From an uncultured Alistipes sp. (GTDB lineage: Bacteria > Bacteroidota > Bacteroidia > Bacteroidales > Rikenellaceae), in contig NZ_CAJTXD010000003.1 of NCBI RefSeq assembly GCF_910580175.1, forward strand, positions 62,001-126,000: a stretch of DNA of 64,000 nucleotides, written 5' to 3'. This document shows, piece after piece, positions 15,941 through 25,619 of the stretch. Each line of letters starts with the position of its first letter. Position 1 is the stretch's first letter. Below the pieces are notes generated by a model. That model was not told where the DNA came from. It saw only the letters and a list, made by a program, of their open reading frames with translations, and made no database searches. The position numbers and the translations under genes are program-made.

Positions 15941-17577
15941 TGTACCGCAATACGAAACGCACCGTTCTTTTCCCGCTGCTGCTGGCCGCAGGCATCGCAG
16001 CGGGCATGCTGGCCGGTCTCTACATGGGGCGCAACAGCACGGCGTCGCAACTGCGCAGCATGTTGCTGCAAGCCACTTTCTCGTCGAACAAGCTCACGCA
16101 GACCCTCTCCCTTATCGAGAACCGCTACGTGGATCCGATTTCGATCGACTCGCTCTCCGAGCATGCGATTCCGCTTCTGATCAAGGAACTCGACCCCCAC
16201 TCGATCTATGTTCCTGCTTCGGAGATGGCGGCAATGAACGAATCGCTCGAAGGCGAATTCGACGGCATCGGTGTGGTCTTCAACATGGCTACCGACACGG
16301 TAATCGTACTCAACGTCATTCCGCATGGGCCGAGCGACAAAGCCGGCATCAAGGCCGGCGACCGGATCATCGAGATCGACGATTCGCTGGTCGCCGGGCG
16401 CAAGATTCCGCAGCACCAGATCGTCAAACGGCTGCGCGGGCCGCGCGGCACGACCGTGCGTCTGGGGCTGGAGCGGCACGGCATCCCCGAACCGGTGCGG
16501 GTCGAAGTCGTGCGCGGCGCGATTCCGATCAAGAGCATCGAGGCGGCATTCCGCATCAGCGGCACGACAGGTTACATCAAGCTGGGCCAGTTCGCCCGCA
16601 CCACCTCCGCCGAGTTCCGCCAAGCGCTGGCTGCCCTGCGGGCTGAGGGCGTAGACCGCCTGATCTTCGACCTGCGGGGCAACGCAGGAGGATTTCTCGA
16701 CCAAGCGATCGCCGTAGCCAACGAATTCCTGCATGCCGACCAACTGATCGTCTACACCGAAGATCGCAACCACGAACAACTGCGCGAATATGCCGACGGC
16801 ACGGGCACGGCGCAAGACATGGATGTAGCGGTGCTCATCGACGAAGCGAGCGCCTCGTCGAGCGAAATCCTGGCCGGCGCCTTGCAGGACAACGACCGCG
16901 GCACGATCATCGGCCGCCGCTCGTTCGGCAAGGGACTCGTCCAACAGCAGATTCCCTATCCCGACGGCTCGGCTCTGCGGCTGACCACGGCACGCTACTA
17001 CACGCCCACGGGCCGCTCGATCCAAAAACCCTACACCAACGGCGACGGTGTCGGCTACGAAAAGGATCTGTGGGAGCGTTACAACAACAACGAGTTCTTC
17101 TCGGCCGACAGCATCCGTTTCGCCGACTCGCTGCGCTTCACAACCCCGGGCGGCAAGACCGTCTACGGCGGAGGAGGCATCATGCCCGACATCTTCGTTC
17201 CAGTCGACACGACCGACGTAACGAAATATTTCATCGAGGTGGCCGGCCGCAACATTCTTTACCGCTACACGATCGAATACGCCGACCGGCACCGCGAAGC
17301 GCTGAACGCCGTGAAGAACGTGGAAGAACTGAAAAACTTGCTCGACAGCGACAAGCGACTGGTAGACAACTTCGTGGCCTATGCCGCACGGCAGGGCGTA
17401 GCGCCGCGGCCCGCCGACATCGTCCGCTCGCGCCGCCTGATCGAAGCCCAGCTCAAAGCCTACATCGGCCGCAATACGCAACTGGAAGACAACGGTTTCT
17501 ATGCCAACATCTACCCCATGGACAATGCGATCATGCGTGCCCTCGAAACCCTAAATGCAACCCGAAAAGATGATTAA
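15940..17577 (+). CDS. S41 family carboxyl-terminal processing peptidase
   Basis: This is a membrane-anchored C-terminal processing protease (545 residues). An N-terminal hydrophobic helix (VLFPLLLAAGIAAGMLAGLYMG) is followed by a PDZ domain (about 95-180, GDRIIEIDDSLVAG) and the S41 domain with the catalytic pair: Ser in DEASASSSEILAGAL and Lys in SFGKGLVQ. Such proteases trim or degrade periplasmic proteins. I use the ATG at 15940, one base into the preceding stop, instead of the GTG one codon earlier. The end overlaps the next small gene. Confidence 0.93.
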   Translation: MYRNTKRTVLFPLLLAAGIAAGMLAGLYMGRNSTASQLRSMLLQATFSSNKLTQTLSLIENRYVDPISIDSLSEHAIPLLIKELDPHSIYVPASEMAAMNESLEGEFDGIGVVFNMATDTVIVLNVIPHGPSDKAGIKAGDRIIEIDDSLVAGRKIPQHQIVKRLRGPRGTTVRLGLERHGIPEPVRVEVVRGAIPIKSIEAAFRISGTTGYIKLGQFARTTSAEFRQALAALRAEGVDRLIFDLRGNAGGFLDQAIAVANEFLHADQLIVYTEDRNHEQLREYADGTGTAQDMDVAVLIDEASASSSEILAGALQDNDRGTIIGRRSFGKGLVQQQIPYPDGSALRLTTARYYTPTGRSIQKPYTNGDGVGYEKDLWERYNNNEFFSADSIRFADSLRFTTPGGKTVYGGGGIMPDIFVPVDTTDVTKYFIEVAGRNILYRYTIEYADRHREALNAVKNVEELKNLLDSDKRLVDNFVAYAARQGVAPRPADIVRSRRLIEAQLKAYIGRNTQLEDNGFYANIYPMDNAIMRALETLNATRKDD

Positions 17578-17998
17578 AAAATTGCTCGGAATGCTCTTTG
17601 CCGCCGCGACCATCGCAACGATCGTCCTGACGATCCTGGGACGCGGCAACTACCGCTCGATGATTTGGGACGACGAACCCGGCGTCCACCACATCATCCG
17701 GGCGGTCATACCCAACATTTCGGCCGGCAAAGACTCGACCCCCGAAGCCGCACCGGCGACGTCGGCCGGCAACGCGGCACATACAAACCCGACGGCCGCA
17801 TCGAACAAGCCCGCCCTTTCCGCAACGGACACTTCTGCTTCTTCGTCCGCATCGGCGGGAAAATCGCAAAACGCCATCCCCGACGACGACCGCCTGAACC
17901 GCCGCCCGAAGAAAAACGCCAACGGCGAATACGAAGACTACCTGGACATGCCCGACTCGATCGAATGTCCCGATCCGCTGGAAGAACTCAACAAGTAA
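17570..17998 (+). CDS. Hypothetical single-pass membrane protein
   Basis: The product (142 residues from ATG 17570; an alternative ATG is at 17555) has one N-terminal hydrophobic helix (LLGMLFAAATIATIVLTILG), followed by a low-complexity Ala/Ser/Thr-rich linker and an acidic C-terminal tail (DYLDMPDSIECPDPLEELNK). I recognise no family. Its start overlaps the S41 peptidase stop, so it is co-translated, which suggests an accessory of that protease or of the envelope. Confidence 0.6.
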   Translation: MIKKLLGMLFAAATIATIVLTILGRGNYRSMIWDDEPGVHHIIRAVIPNISAGKDSTPEAAPATSAGNAAHTNPTAASNKPALSATDTSASSSASAGKSQNAIPDDDRLNRRPKKNANGEYEDYLDMPDSIECPDPLEELNK

Positions 17999-18305
17999 GA
18001 AACGCTTCGTAGAGGTCGGACGGCCTGCGGTACAAATGCTTCCCTGCATAGTGCTTCGCGACAAAATCGTCGCAACGGGAATCCCCGTATCTTCGGCAAG
18101 TTCGCGGCGAGAACCCCGCCATTCTATATTTTAGTATACCACCGTTAGAAAACGGCATCTCGAATCCAAGCGTCGTAGTTGGCCGCCAGGGGCGTATTCT
18201 GTTTCCGCTCCCACCCCAAACCCCTCATTTGGGAGGGCTTCGGTCGGAATGCGAAAAGGATTCGAATTTTCACATCGTTGTGGTACTCAAGTTCCATAAA
18301 TATTG
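17999..18305. other. Spacer without a recognised gene
   Basis: I see no coding pattern, RNA or repeat here. It separates the S41 unit from the convergent deoC. Confidence 0.5.
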
Positions 18306-18340
18306 AAACACACTCCCCGGACAATCCGGAGAGTGTGTTT
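18306..18340 (-). terminator. Terminator of deoC
   Basis: An inverted repeat AACACACTCCCCGGA/TCCGGAGAGTGTGTT (one mismatch) lies 20 bases after the deoC stop; the minus strand continues TTTCAATATTT. Confidence 0.7.
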
Positions 18341-18360
18341 CATATCGACAGGGACAACCG

Positions 18361-19239
18361 CTAATAATACTTGATTTCTTTGCCTTCGATCGCCGATAGG
18401 ATGTTATTCGCGGCGGACGAAGCGCCGATGCGGAACAGATCCGTCGTCAGCCACTCCTTGCCGAGCATCTCCTCGACGATGGTATAGTAAAGCGCAGCAT
18501 CCTGGGCCGTGCGGACACCGCCGGCAGCCTTGAAACCCACCTTACGGCCGGTCTTGGCATGGTAGTCGCGAATCGCCTCGCACATGATGACCGCCGCTTC
18601 CGGTGTGGCTGCCACATCGATCTTGCCGGTCGAAGTCTTGATGAAATCGGCGCCTGCGAACATCGACAGCAGCGAAGCCTTGCGGATCAGCTCGGGCGTC
18701 TTCAAGGCTCCCGACTCGATGATGACTTTCAGCACCACATCGTTATCCATTTCCGAACGGATCACTTCCACTTCGTTGGCAGCCTCGTCATACTCGCCCG
18801 TCAGCATACGCCCTACGTTCAGCACGATGTCCACCTCGTCGGCACCGTTCTCGATCGCCATAGCCACTTCCAAGGCCTTGACCTCCAAGAAAGTCTGCGC
18901 CGCGGGAAAACCGCCTGCCACAGACGTGATGCGCATCGGCGTACCGTCGACAGCCAGACCGACGGTCTCGACGAACGACGGATAGATGCAGATCGACGCC
19001 ACATTGGGAATGTGAGGGTATTTCTGATAAAATTCTGCGGCCTTGCGGGCGAATTCGGTTACAGACGTAACGGAATCGTTGCAGGACAGCGTGGTCAGGT
19101 CGATGGCCGAGTAGCAGAACTTGTAAACCTCGGCATTGTGGTTGCGCTCGGCAACTTTCCGCATGCGGGCAACGTATTCGTCCACTTGAGCGGCACTCCA
19201 GGCCGGCGCATATTCGTTCAGATGGTTTGCGTATTCCAT
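18361..19239 (-). CDS. deoC: Deoxyribose-phosphate aldolase
   Basis: DeoC splits 2-deoxyribose 5-phosphate into glyceraldehyde 3-phosphate and acetaldehyde in deoxynucleoside catabolism. The 292-residue TIM barrel carries the DeoC signatures EVDIVLNVG, KVIIESG, the Schiff-base region FIKTSTGK, and VGFKAAGGVRT. It is longer than E. coli DeoC at the N-terminus (about 30 residues), as is usual for Bacteroidetes versions. It is transcribed alone; no other deo gene is adjacent. Confidence 0.95.
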   Translation of the reverse strand: MEYANHLNEYAPAWSAAQVDEYVARMRKVAERNHNAEVYKFCYSAIDLTTLSCNDSVTSVTEFARKAAEFYQKYPHIPNVASICIYPSFVETVGLAVDGTPMRITSVAGGFPAAQTFLEVKALEVAMAIENGADEVDIVLNVGRMLTGEYDEAANEVEVIRSEMDNDVVLKVIIESGALKTPELIRKASLLSMFAGADFIKTSTGKIDVAATPEAAVIMCEAIRDYHAKTGRKVGFKAAGGVRTAQDAALYYTIVEEMLGKEWLTTDLFRIGASSAANNILSAIEGKEIKYY

Positions 19240-19259
19240 AGGTTCATCGGTATTTTGTA

Positions 19260-19292
19260 CAAAAATAGGAAAAAATAATTTATATCCTCAAC
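19260..19292 (-). promoter_or_regulatory. Probable deoC promoter
   Basis: Minus-strand TATTTTTG (19267-19260) is preceded after 21 bases by GTTG (19292-19289), about 20 bases before the start codon. Confidence 0.4.
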
Positions 19293-19443
19293 CTGCAACT
19301 GCAAAATTATCGAACGGGCATATCGGCATCCGGCTTCGCCGCACCCGAGCGAACGGATTCCACGCATACGCTCCAAACTATACGAACTCCTCGCATGCAC
19401 GCATTCTACGGATCCCAGGAACCCACAACACTCCTTTCCCTGC

Positions 19444-19483
19444 AAAAAAGAAGCCCGAATCATTCGACCCGGGCCTCTTTTTG
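19444..19483. terminator. Bidirectional terminator after the OmpA/TPR lipoprotein gene
   Basis: A hairpin built on GCCCGAAT/ATTCG...GGGC (19453-19475) has an A-run on the left (19444-19449) and a T-run on the right (19478-19482), so T-rich tails follow it on either strand. It lies 15 bases after the stop at 19498. Confidence 0.7.
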
Positions 19484-19497
19484 AATACGACAGCGAA

Positions 19498-21228
19498 TTA
19501 CTTGCGCAAAGCCTTCAAGTTCACATCCTTGGCAGCTTTCTCGGCCAGAGCGGGGTTCTTCGAAACAGCGCTCTTGAGCTGGGCATCGGCCGTGTTCAGA
19601 TCGCCTTCCTTGGCAGCGATCACGGCACGCAGATAGTCGGCATCGGCCGAATTGTCCTTGGCGATGGCTTTCTTAGCGGCAGCCAAGTCGTTGTTCATAA
19701 CCGAAGCAACAGCGGCGTTGTAACCCTCCAGCGTGTTGGCAGCGGCCTTGTAATCGCCCTGAGCGGCAGCCATGGCAGCCTTAGCCTCGGCGTCGGCCGA
19801 CTGAGCGTACTTCTTGGCCTCGGCAGTGTTGCCGTTAGCCAAGTTGGCCAGCAAGAGGTTCTTGTTCAGCTCCTTCGACGAATCCAGCTTGGCAGCCTTG
19901 TCGAACGACTTCAGCGCCTCGGCTTTCTGACCGGCCTTGGTCTGGGCTACACCCAGGTTGTTGTAAACGCGTGCGTCGTTGTACTTCTTGGCGGCAACCG
20001 TCAGGATGGCAACCTGCTCGTTGGCACCGTTGGCCAGCGTCTCGGCAGCGTAGAGGTACTCCTCGACGGTCAGCTCGTCCCCGTTGCGGTAAGCAGCCAT
20101 GATCTCGGCGTCGGTCTTACCCTGGATATCGGTGCTGTTGACGATCTGCGAACGGCGCAGCTCGGGGAGGATGTCGCTCTTCAGCTCGTTGAATACCGAC
20201 GACATGTTCTTGATTTCAGCCTCGCGCTGTGCAGGCGAGTTGTAGAGGCTCAACACCTGGAGAATCAGGTTCTTGTCCTTGATATCCGACTTCTCGACCA
20301 GCTCCTTGAAACCTTCCCAGTCTTCGCCGTAAGCGGCAGCGTCGATATCGAGACCCGAATCCTTCAAGAGCTTGGCGACAACCTTCTTGCCGGACTCGCT
20401 GCGAGCCTTCGAGAGCTTGTCGTTGAACTTCTCGGGGCCATCGGGCGAAGCGTAACCCTTCACAGCGATATTCTGCGTAGCACGGTCGTTCTCCAAGTTC
20501 TTGTCCACATTGTTCTTGAAGTCGCCCAGGTCGGCCTTGCGCTCGTTCTTCTTGGTAACCACCGACGAGTTGATCGCATAGAGCAGATCGGTCTTGTCGA
20601 CCACGGTCGTTACTTTCTTGTAGTTGTTGGCCATGGGAGCCATCAGATCGCCGTACTTCAGATCTTTCTGGAGCGTATTGAGACCGTAAGCTACCGTCAG
20701 ACCGAACTCCTTGGCCAAAGCAGCTTTGGCAGCCGCGTCGTTGCCGGCCAGAATCTCGGCCTGCTCCTTGGTAGGAATGGCGCCGTCGTTGAGATTCACG
20801 AGCGTGAACTCCTTGCACTTGCCGCCCGGGCACTTGATCTCGGCACGCAGCTGCAAAGCGCACTGATCCATGCGCGGATCGTAGGGGAACTCGACATGCT
20901 GCGTATACGAACCGCCGTTGTTGGAAACGACAGCATAGTTCTCATCGACTTTCGAACCCTGATAGAACTTCGCGGCACCGGCAACCTCGCCGCCCTCGAA
21001 CACGATCACGGGCGTAACTTTGATGACAGCCTTCTGGTTGAAATAATCGGCGGGGAACGTAACGGTAATATCAGCCGCAACGGTGCCGTTGTTCAGAGTC
21101 AGGACCTCAGGCGTGACGGTCAGATTCACATCCTCGCGGTTCTGCGCCATCTTCTTGAAGCAATTGCAGCTCGAAAGCGCCAGCGAGGCAGCTACGAGCA
21201 CGACGCTCAATTTCATCAATTTTTTCAT
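19498..21228 (-). CDS. OmpA-like and TPR-containing outer-membrane lipoprotein
   Basis: This 576-residue protein starts with a lipoprotein signal (MKKLMKLSVVLVAASLALSSC, Cys 21). A beta-rich N-terminal part precedes an OmpA-like segment with the peptidoglycan-binding signature AVKGYASPDGP...NDKLSKAR (about residues 250-275). The C-terminal half is helical and Ala/Lys-rich with TPR-type repeats (ARVYNNLGVAQTKAGQKAEALKSFDKAAKLD). Such proteins link the outer membrane to peptidoglycan in Bacteroidetes. I chose ATG 21228, since the 42 codons upstream contain the promoter. Codon use looks biased towards highly expressed genes. Confidence 0.85.
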   Translation of the reverse strand: MKKLMKLSVVLVAASLALSSCNCFKKMAQNREDVNLTVTPEVLTLNNGTVAADITVTFPADYFNQKAVIKVTPVIVFEGGEVAGAAKFYQGSKVDENYAVVSNNGGSYTQHVEFPYDPRMDQCALQLRAEIKCPGGKCKEFTLVNLNDGAIPTKEQAEILAGNDAAAKAALAKEFGLTVAYGLNTLQKDLKYGDLMAPMANNYKKVTTVVDKTDLLYAINSSVVTKKNERKADLGDFKNNVDKNLENDRATQNIAVKGYASPDGPEKFNDKLSKARSESGKKVVAKLLKDSGLDIDAAAYGEDWEGFKELVEKSDIKDKNLILQVLSLYNSPAQREAEIKNMSSVFNELKSDILPELRRSQIVNSTDIQGKTDAEIMAAYRNGDELTVEEYLYAAETLANGANEQVAILTVAAKKYNDARVYNNLGVAQTKAGQKAEALKSFDKAAKLDSSKELNKNLLLANLANGNTAEAKKYAQSADAEAKAAMAAAQGDYKAAANTLEGYNAAVASVMNNDLAAAKKAIAKDNSADADYLRAVIAAKEGDLNTADAQLKSAVSKNPALAEKAAKDVNLKALRK

Positions 21229-21351
21229 AATACTTACGAAATTTAATTTAATGTGTTTATTTTTCTGTTTCGTTTTGCTTGGCAGTCGCACGAGCGCCGA
21301 ATCGCCGCCATGCGTTCCATCCAGAAACGCGCACGGGAAACGCCAACAGCG

Positions 21352-21383
21352 CAAATATATAAAATAATCGTCTATCGTGCAAT
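21352..21383 (-). promoter_or_regulatory. Promoter of the OmpA/TPR lipoprotein gene
   Basis: Minus-strand ATTG (21383-21380), a 20-base spacer and TATATTTG (21359-21352) place transcription start about 130 bases before the start codon, giving an AT-rich leader. Confidence 0.6.
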
Positions 21384-21438
21384 ATCCCAGCCGGTTTTTG
21401 TAAAAAATCCATCCGGCGCACGACTGCGCCCCGATCGA

Positions 21439-23664
21439 CTATTCGTCTTTCGGGCCGCCGTGCTCGTGCCGGTCGCGGTGTTCGCCGCGCTCGGGGCGGG
21501 GACGACGCTCGCGCTCCACGTAACCTTCGGGCTTGGGCAGCAGCACCTTGCGCGAAAGTTTCAGCTTGCCGGTCTTGGCATCGACACCGATCAACTTGAC
21601 ATCGATTTCATCGCCCTCTTTCAGACCGGTCTCGTCCATGGTGGCGAAACGCTTGTAGTCGATCTCCGAAATGTGGAGCAGGGCGTCCTTGCCGGGCATG
21701 ATCTCGACGAAGGCGCCGAATGCTACGATCGAACGGATCTTGCCATGGTAGGTCTCGCCCACCTCGGGCACGGCGACGATCGCCTTGATGCGGGCCAAAG
21801 CTCCGTCGAGGGCAGCCTTGTCAACGCCGAAGATGTCGACGTAGCCCTTGTTGTCGTCCTCGGTAATGGTAATGGTCGTACCCGTAGTCTTCTGAATATC
21901 CTGAATTACCTTGCCGCCCGGGCCGATCACGGCACCGATCATATCCTGCGGAATGGTAATCTGAACGATGCGCGGGACGAACGGACGGTAGTCGGCGCGC
22001 GGCTCGGCGATGCACTCGGTAAGTTTGCCGAGGATGTGCATGCGGCCCTGGCGAGCCTGCTCCAGAGCGGCGGCGAGCACCTCGTAGGAGAGACCGTCGA
22101 CCTTGATATCCATCTGCGTAGCGGTAATACCGTCGCGGGTACCCGTTACCTTGAAGTCCATGTCGCCCAGGTGGTCTTCATCGCCCAGGATGTCCGACAG
22201 CACGGCCCACTTGCCCGTGGCCGAATCGGAGATCAGACCCATGGCGATACCCGACACGGGCTTCTTGAGCTTCACGCCGGCATCCATCAGCGCCAGCGTA
22301 CCGGCGCAAACCGTGGCCATCGACGAGGAGCCGTTCGATTCGAGGATATCCGACACCACGCGCACAGCATAGGGGTTCTCCTCGCCCAGCGGAATCATGG
22401 GCTTCAGCGCGCGCCATGCGAGGTGGCCGTGGCCGATCTCGCGGCGGCTCAGACCGCGTGCGGCCTTGGCTTCGCCGGTGGAGAAGGGCGGGAAGTTATA
22501 GTGGAGCACGAACTGCTCGGTGCCCTGCACGAGCACCTCGTCCTTGACTTTCTCATCAAGTTTCGTACCCAGCGTGACGGTCGTCAGCGACTGCGTTTCG
22601 CCGCGTGTGAAGATCGCCGAACCGTGAGCGGCGGGCAGGTAGCCCACTTCACACCAGATGGGGCGGATTTCGTCCGTGCGACGGCCGTCGAGGCGCTTGC
22701 CCTCGTCGAGGATCATGTTGCGCATGGCCTTCTTCTGCACGTCGTCGTGGAAATATTTGTGAATCAGCGGAGCCTTCTCTACCAGCTCCTCCTCGGTATA
22801 GCGCGAGGCGAACTCGGCCTCCAAGGCGTCGAACATCTCGCTGCGCTCGTGCTTCATCGTGCCGCTCGTAGCGATGGCGTAGGCCTTGTCGTAGAGTTCG
22901 CGGATGATGGTCTGGCGCAGCTCCTCGTCGTTGACCTCGTGGCAATAGGTGCGTTTCACGTCCTTGCCCAACTCTTTCGAAAGCTCGATCTGCACGGCGC
23001 AGTGCTTCTTGATCTCCTCGTGGGCGAACTTGATGGCACCGAGCATTACCTCCTCGGACACCTCCTTCATCTCGCCCTCGACCATCAGGATGTTATCGAT
23101 CGTACCGCCGACCATGATGTCGAGATCGCACTCGGCCATCTCCGAAAAACCAGGGTTGATGGCGTATTGACCGTTCTTACGGACGACGCGCACCTCCGAA
23201 ATGGGGCCGCCGAACGGAATGTCCGACACGGCCAGCGCGGCCGAAGCAGCCAGACCGGCCAGCGCATCGGGCTGGATGTCCTTGTCGGCCGAAATGAGGT
23301 TCACCGTAACGTAAACCTCGGCGTGGTAATCCGAGGGGAACAGCGGACGCAGCGCGCGGTCGATCAGACGTGCCGTGAGCACCTCCGCATCGTTGGCCTT
23401 GCCCTCGCGTTTCATGAAGCCGCCCGGGTAACGGCCGCAGGAGGCGTATTTCTCTTTATACTCGACCTGCAAAGGCATGAAGTCGGTGTCGGGTTTGGCG
23501 TCTTTGGCCGCAACGACGGTACCGAGCAGCATGGTGTTGCCCATTTTGACAACGACCGAACCGTCGGCCTGCTTGGCCAGCTTGCCCGTTTCGATCTCGA
23601 TCTCGCGGCCGTCGGCCAGCGTGATGATCTTGCGGACTGCATTGTACAGTTTCTTTTCTTCCAT
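21439..23664 (-). CDS. pnp: Polyribonucleotide nucleotidyltransferase (PNPase)
   Basis: PNPase degrades RNA 3' to 5' by phosphorolysis. The 741 residues have two RNase PH domains separated by a helical domain, the second with GYLPAAHGSAIFTRGETQ and MDIKVDG, then a KH domain (IPQDMIGAVIGPGGKVIQDI) and an S1 domain (GETYHGKIRSIVAFGAFVEI). A charged tail rich in Arg, Glu and His (ERRPRPERGEHRDRHEHGG) ends the protein. It follows rpsO on the same strand, the common bacterial order, here with a 354-base spacer. Confidence 0.97.
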   Translation of the reverse strand: MEEKKLYNAVRKIITLADGREIEIETGKLAKQADGSVVVKMGNTMLLGTVVAAKDAKPDTDFMPLQVEYKEKYASCGRYPGGFMKREGKANDAEVLTARLIDRALRPLFPSDYHAEVYVTVNLISADKDIQPDALAGLAASAALAVSDIPFGGPISEVRVVRKNGQYAINPGFSEMAECDLDIMVGGTIDNILMVEGEMKEVSEEVMLGAIKFAHEEIKKHCAVQIELSKELGKDVKRTYCHEVNDEELRQTIIRELYDKAYAIATSGTMKHERSEMFDALEAEFASRYTEEELVEKAPLIHKYFHDDVQKKAMRNMILDEGKRLDGRRTDEIRPIWCEVGYLPAAHGSAIFTRGETQSLTTVTLGTKLDEKVKDEVLVQGTEQFVLHYNFPPFSTGEAKAARGLSRREIGHGHLAWRALKPMIPLGEENPYAVRVVSDILESNGSSSMATVCAGTLALMDAGVKLKKPVSGIAMGLISDSATGKWAVLSDILGDEDHLGDMDFKVTGTRDGITATQMDIKVDGLSYEVLAAALEQARQGRMHILGKLTECIAEPRADYRPFVPRIVQITIPQDMIGAVIGPGGKVIQDIQKTTGTTITITEDDNKGYVDIFGVDKAALDGALARIKAIVAVPEVGETYHGKIRSIVAFGAFVEIMPGKDALLHISEIDYKRFATMDETGLKEGDEIDVKLIGVDAKTGKLKLSRKVLLPKPEGYVERERRPRPERGEHRDRHEHGGPKDE

Positions 23665-24018
23665 AAAAATTTTAACCTATGATGTAATTTTGAATGCTTC
23701 GAACGAATTCGCAATTCCGGCTTTCCTCCCCGCCGCCCGTCCCCGGCAGCAAGCTGCCCGATCGCCGGCTCCTGCCGGACTTCGAACCCGCCGGTTCCGG
23801 TCTCATCCTCCCGAATCGGCTGCCGAAGAAATCGGATCGGGGCCGGCTCCCCGCGGCGAGGTGCCGAAGCGACATCGTCCTTTCCGGGAGTGGAAAGCCG
23901 CGGTTTTCGCCCCTCCTCGGGCGATGCCCCGGGCCGCGAATTATGAATTTTCCTGATTTTTCTACGAAAATGAAGGCAACCCCTCTGCGGGAATTGCCCT
24001 CATTTCTTCCTCAACGAA
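23665..24018. other. rpsO-pnp spacer
   Basis: No gene recognised in this GC-rich 354-base spacer. It contains a hairpin just after rpsO (23976-23999) and probably serves as the pnp leader, a site where PNPase and RNase III control pnp in other bacteria; no specific element can be named here. Confidence 0.5.
23976..23999 (-). terminator. Hairpin after rpsO, weak terminator or processing site
   Basis: The stem GGCAATTCCC/GGGGTTGCC lies about 20 bases after the rpsO stop and is followed on the minus strand by TTCATTTTCG, a poor T-run, so partial read-through into pnp is likely. Confidence 0.45.
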
Positions 24019-24291
24019 CTACTTGCGGAGATTGAGCGTCTTAACGATGGCGCGGTAGCGCTCGATGTCGACCTCCTTGAGGTACTCCAACAACTGACGG
24101 CGCTTACCTACCAGACGCAGCAGCGCGCGCTGGGTGCCGAAGTCGTGCTTGTTGCTCTTGAGGTGGTTCGTAAGGTGGCTGATACGGTACGAAAACAGCG
24201 CGATCTGGCTCTCGGGAGAACCCGTATCGGTGTTAGACTTGCCGTACTGGCCGAAAAGCTCCTGCTTTTTCTCTGCTGTTAAATAAGCCAT
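24019..24291 (-). CDS. rpsO: 30S ribosomal protein S15
   Basis: The 90-residue protein is S15, the central-domain 16S rRNA binder. It shows the family signatures TGSPESQIALFSYRI, LTNHLKSNKHDFGTQRALLRLVGKRRQLLEYLK and a basic C-terminus (LNLRK). Length matches the family. Its promoter -7 box is at 24363-24370. Confidence 0.98.
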   Translation of the reverse strand: MAYLTAEKKQELFGQYGKSNTDTGSPESQIALFSYRISHLTNHLKSNKHDFGTQRALLRLVGKRRQLLEYLKEVDIERYRAIVKTLNLRK

Positions 24292-24362
24292 TGTGTGTTG
24301 ATTTATTTAAGTTCCACTCTACGACGCATCCCCCTTACCGTGAATAACGCCAGAGCGTTCTG

Positions 24363-24370
24363 CAAAGGTA
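24363..24370 (-). promoter_or_regulatory. -7 box of rpsO
   Basis: Minus-strand TACCTTTG (24370-24363) gives a leader of about 65 bases that contains a small hairpin AACGC-TCTGG-CGTT. No clean -33 TTTG is visible. Confidence 0.45.
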
Positions 24371-24575
24371 CGAATAAATTCATAATTCAAGATTCGCAAC
24401 GCACAATTATTTTCACTTCCAGAAGAAAAAAAACCACATTTCGGGAAAAATATCGGATTCGCCGCTGCCTTCCCCCGGACTCCCTGCGGCCTCTCGGAGC
24501 GCGAATAAACCCGGCTCCGAACCATGCAAACGGCCCCACCGCAGGCCGAAGCGGCAAAATCGACGAATAATTTAC

Positions 24576-24583
24576 TATCTTTG
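24576..24583 (+). promoter_or_regulatory. -7 box of the apbE operon
   Basis: TATCTTTG at 24576-24583 lies 19 bases before the apbE ATG, so the leader would be very short. No -33 TTTG is evident. Confidence 0.45.
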
Positions 24584-24602
24584 CACGGAATAGTACGATC
24601 TT

Positions 24603-25619
24603 ATGCTGAACACATTCGCCAAGTGGATGTCGGTCATGCTGGCCGCAACATGCGCAGGATGCGCTTCCCGCCCCGCCTACACGGTGGTCGAAGGAACAAT
24701 GCTGGGAACGACGCTGCGTGCGGTGGCCGACGTACGGGATGTCGGCAAACAACAACTCTACGCCGCGATCATGGAACTGGATCGCGAAGCCAAAGCCTCG
24801 ATGTCGATTTTCGACGAAGAGTCGCTGTTGAGCCGCCTCAACCGCAACGAGACCGACAGCATAGACCGCCACATAGCCTATTGTCTGGCCTTGGCCGATA
24901 GCATCGGCGCCTTGAGCGACGGACGCTACGACGTGACTGTCAAACCGCTGGTGGAAGCATGGGGGTTTGCCGGCAAGGCCCGCACCGCCGAGCCTAACAT
25001 CGACTCGCTGCTGCAATTCGTCGGCCGCGAAAAGGTGGCGATCCGCGACGGCCGCCTGATAAAGAGCGATCCGCGTGTACAACTCGACTTCAACTCGATA
25101 GCCAAAGGCTATACGGTCGATCTGCTGGCCCGGCTGGTCGAAAGTCTCGGCGCCCGCAACTACCTGGTCGACATCGGCGGCGAGGTGCGCTGCCGGGGCC
25201 TCAACCCTCACGGCCAGGCATGGCGCATCGGTGTGGAGACGCCTTTCGACGGCAATATGTCCGACGGACAATACTTGCAGAAACGCATCGCCATGAGCGA
25301 CGGCGGCCTGGCCACGTCGGGCAACTACCGCCGCTATTATCTCGACGGGCAGGGACGCAAGATGGCCCACACGATCGATCCGCGCACAGGACGCAGCACC
25401 CTTTCGCGGCTGCTCTCCGTCACGGTGGCGGCCGCCACGTGCGCTGAAGCCGATGCTCTGGGCACGATGTTCCTGGCGATGGGCGCCGACGACGCTCTGC
25501 AGGCCATCGAACGGATGCCGAACGTGAAAGTCTATTTCATTCTGGCCGGCAACAACGAAGAAGAGTACCAAGAATATATTTCGCCTGCAATGCAGGCGCT
25601 GATTATGGAGCAGCGATGA
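24603..25619 (+). CDS. apbE: FAD:protein FMN transferase (ApbE), lipoprotein
   Basis: ApbE attaches FMN covalently to threonine in flavoproteins such as NqrB/NqrC and RnfG, on the periplasmic side. The 338 residues begin with a lipoprotein-like signal (LAATCAGC, Cys 20) and show ApbE motifs TMLGTTLRA, YDVTVKPLVEAWGF, LDFNSIAKGYTVD, YLVDIGGEVRCRG, HTIDPRTGRS and the C-terminal AEADALGTMFLAMG. No Nqr or Rnf gene is near, so it presumably acts on targets elsewhere. It overlaps the next gene by 4 bases (ATGA). Confidence 0.95.
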   Translation: MLNTFAKWMSVMLAATCAGCASRPAYTVVEGTMLGTTLRAVADVRDVGKQQLYAAIMELDREAKASMSIFDEESLLSRLNRNETDSIDRHIAYCLALADSIGALSDGRYDVTVKPLVEAWGFAGKARTAEPNIDSLLQFVGREKVAIRDGRLIKSDPRVQLDFNSIAKGYTVDLLARLVESLGARNYLVDIGGEVRCRGLNPHGQAWRIGVETPFDGNMSDGQYLQKRIAMSDGGLATSGNYRRYYLDGQGRKMAHTIDPRTGRSTLSRLLSVTVAAATCAEADALGTMFLAMGADDALQAIERMPNVKVYFILAGNNEEEYQEYISPAMQALIMEQR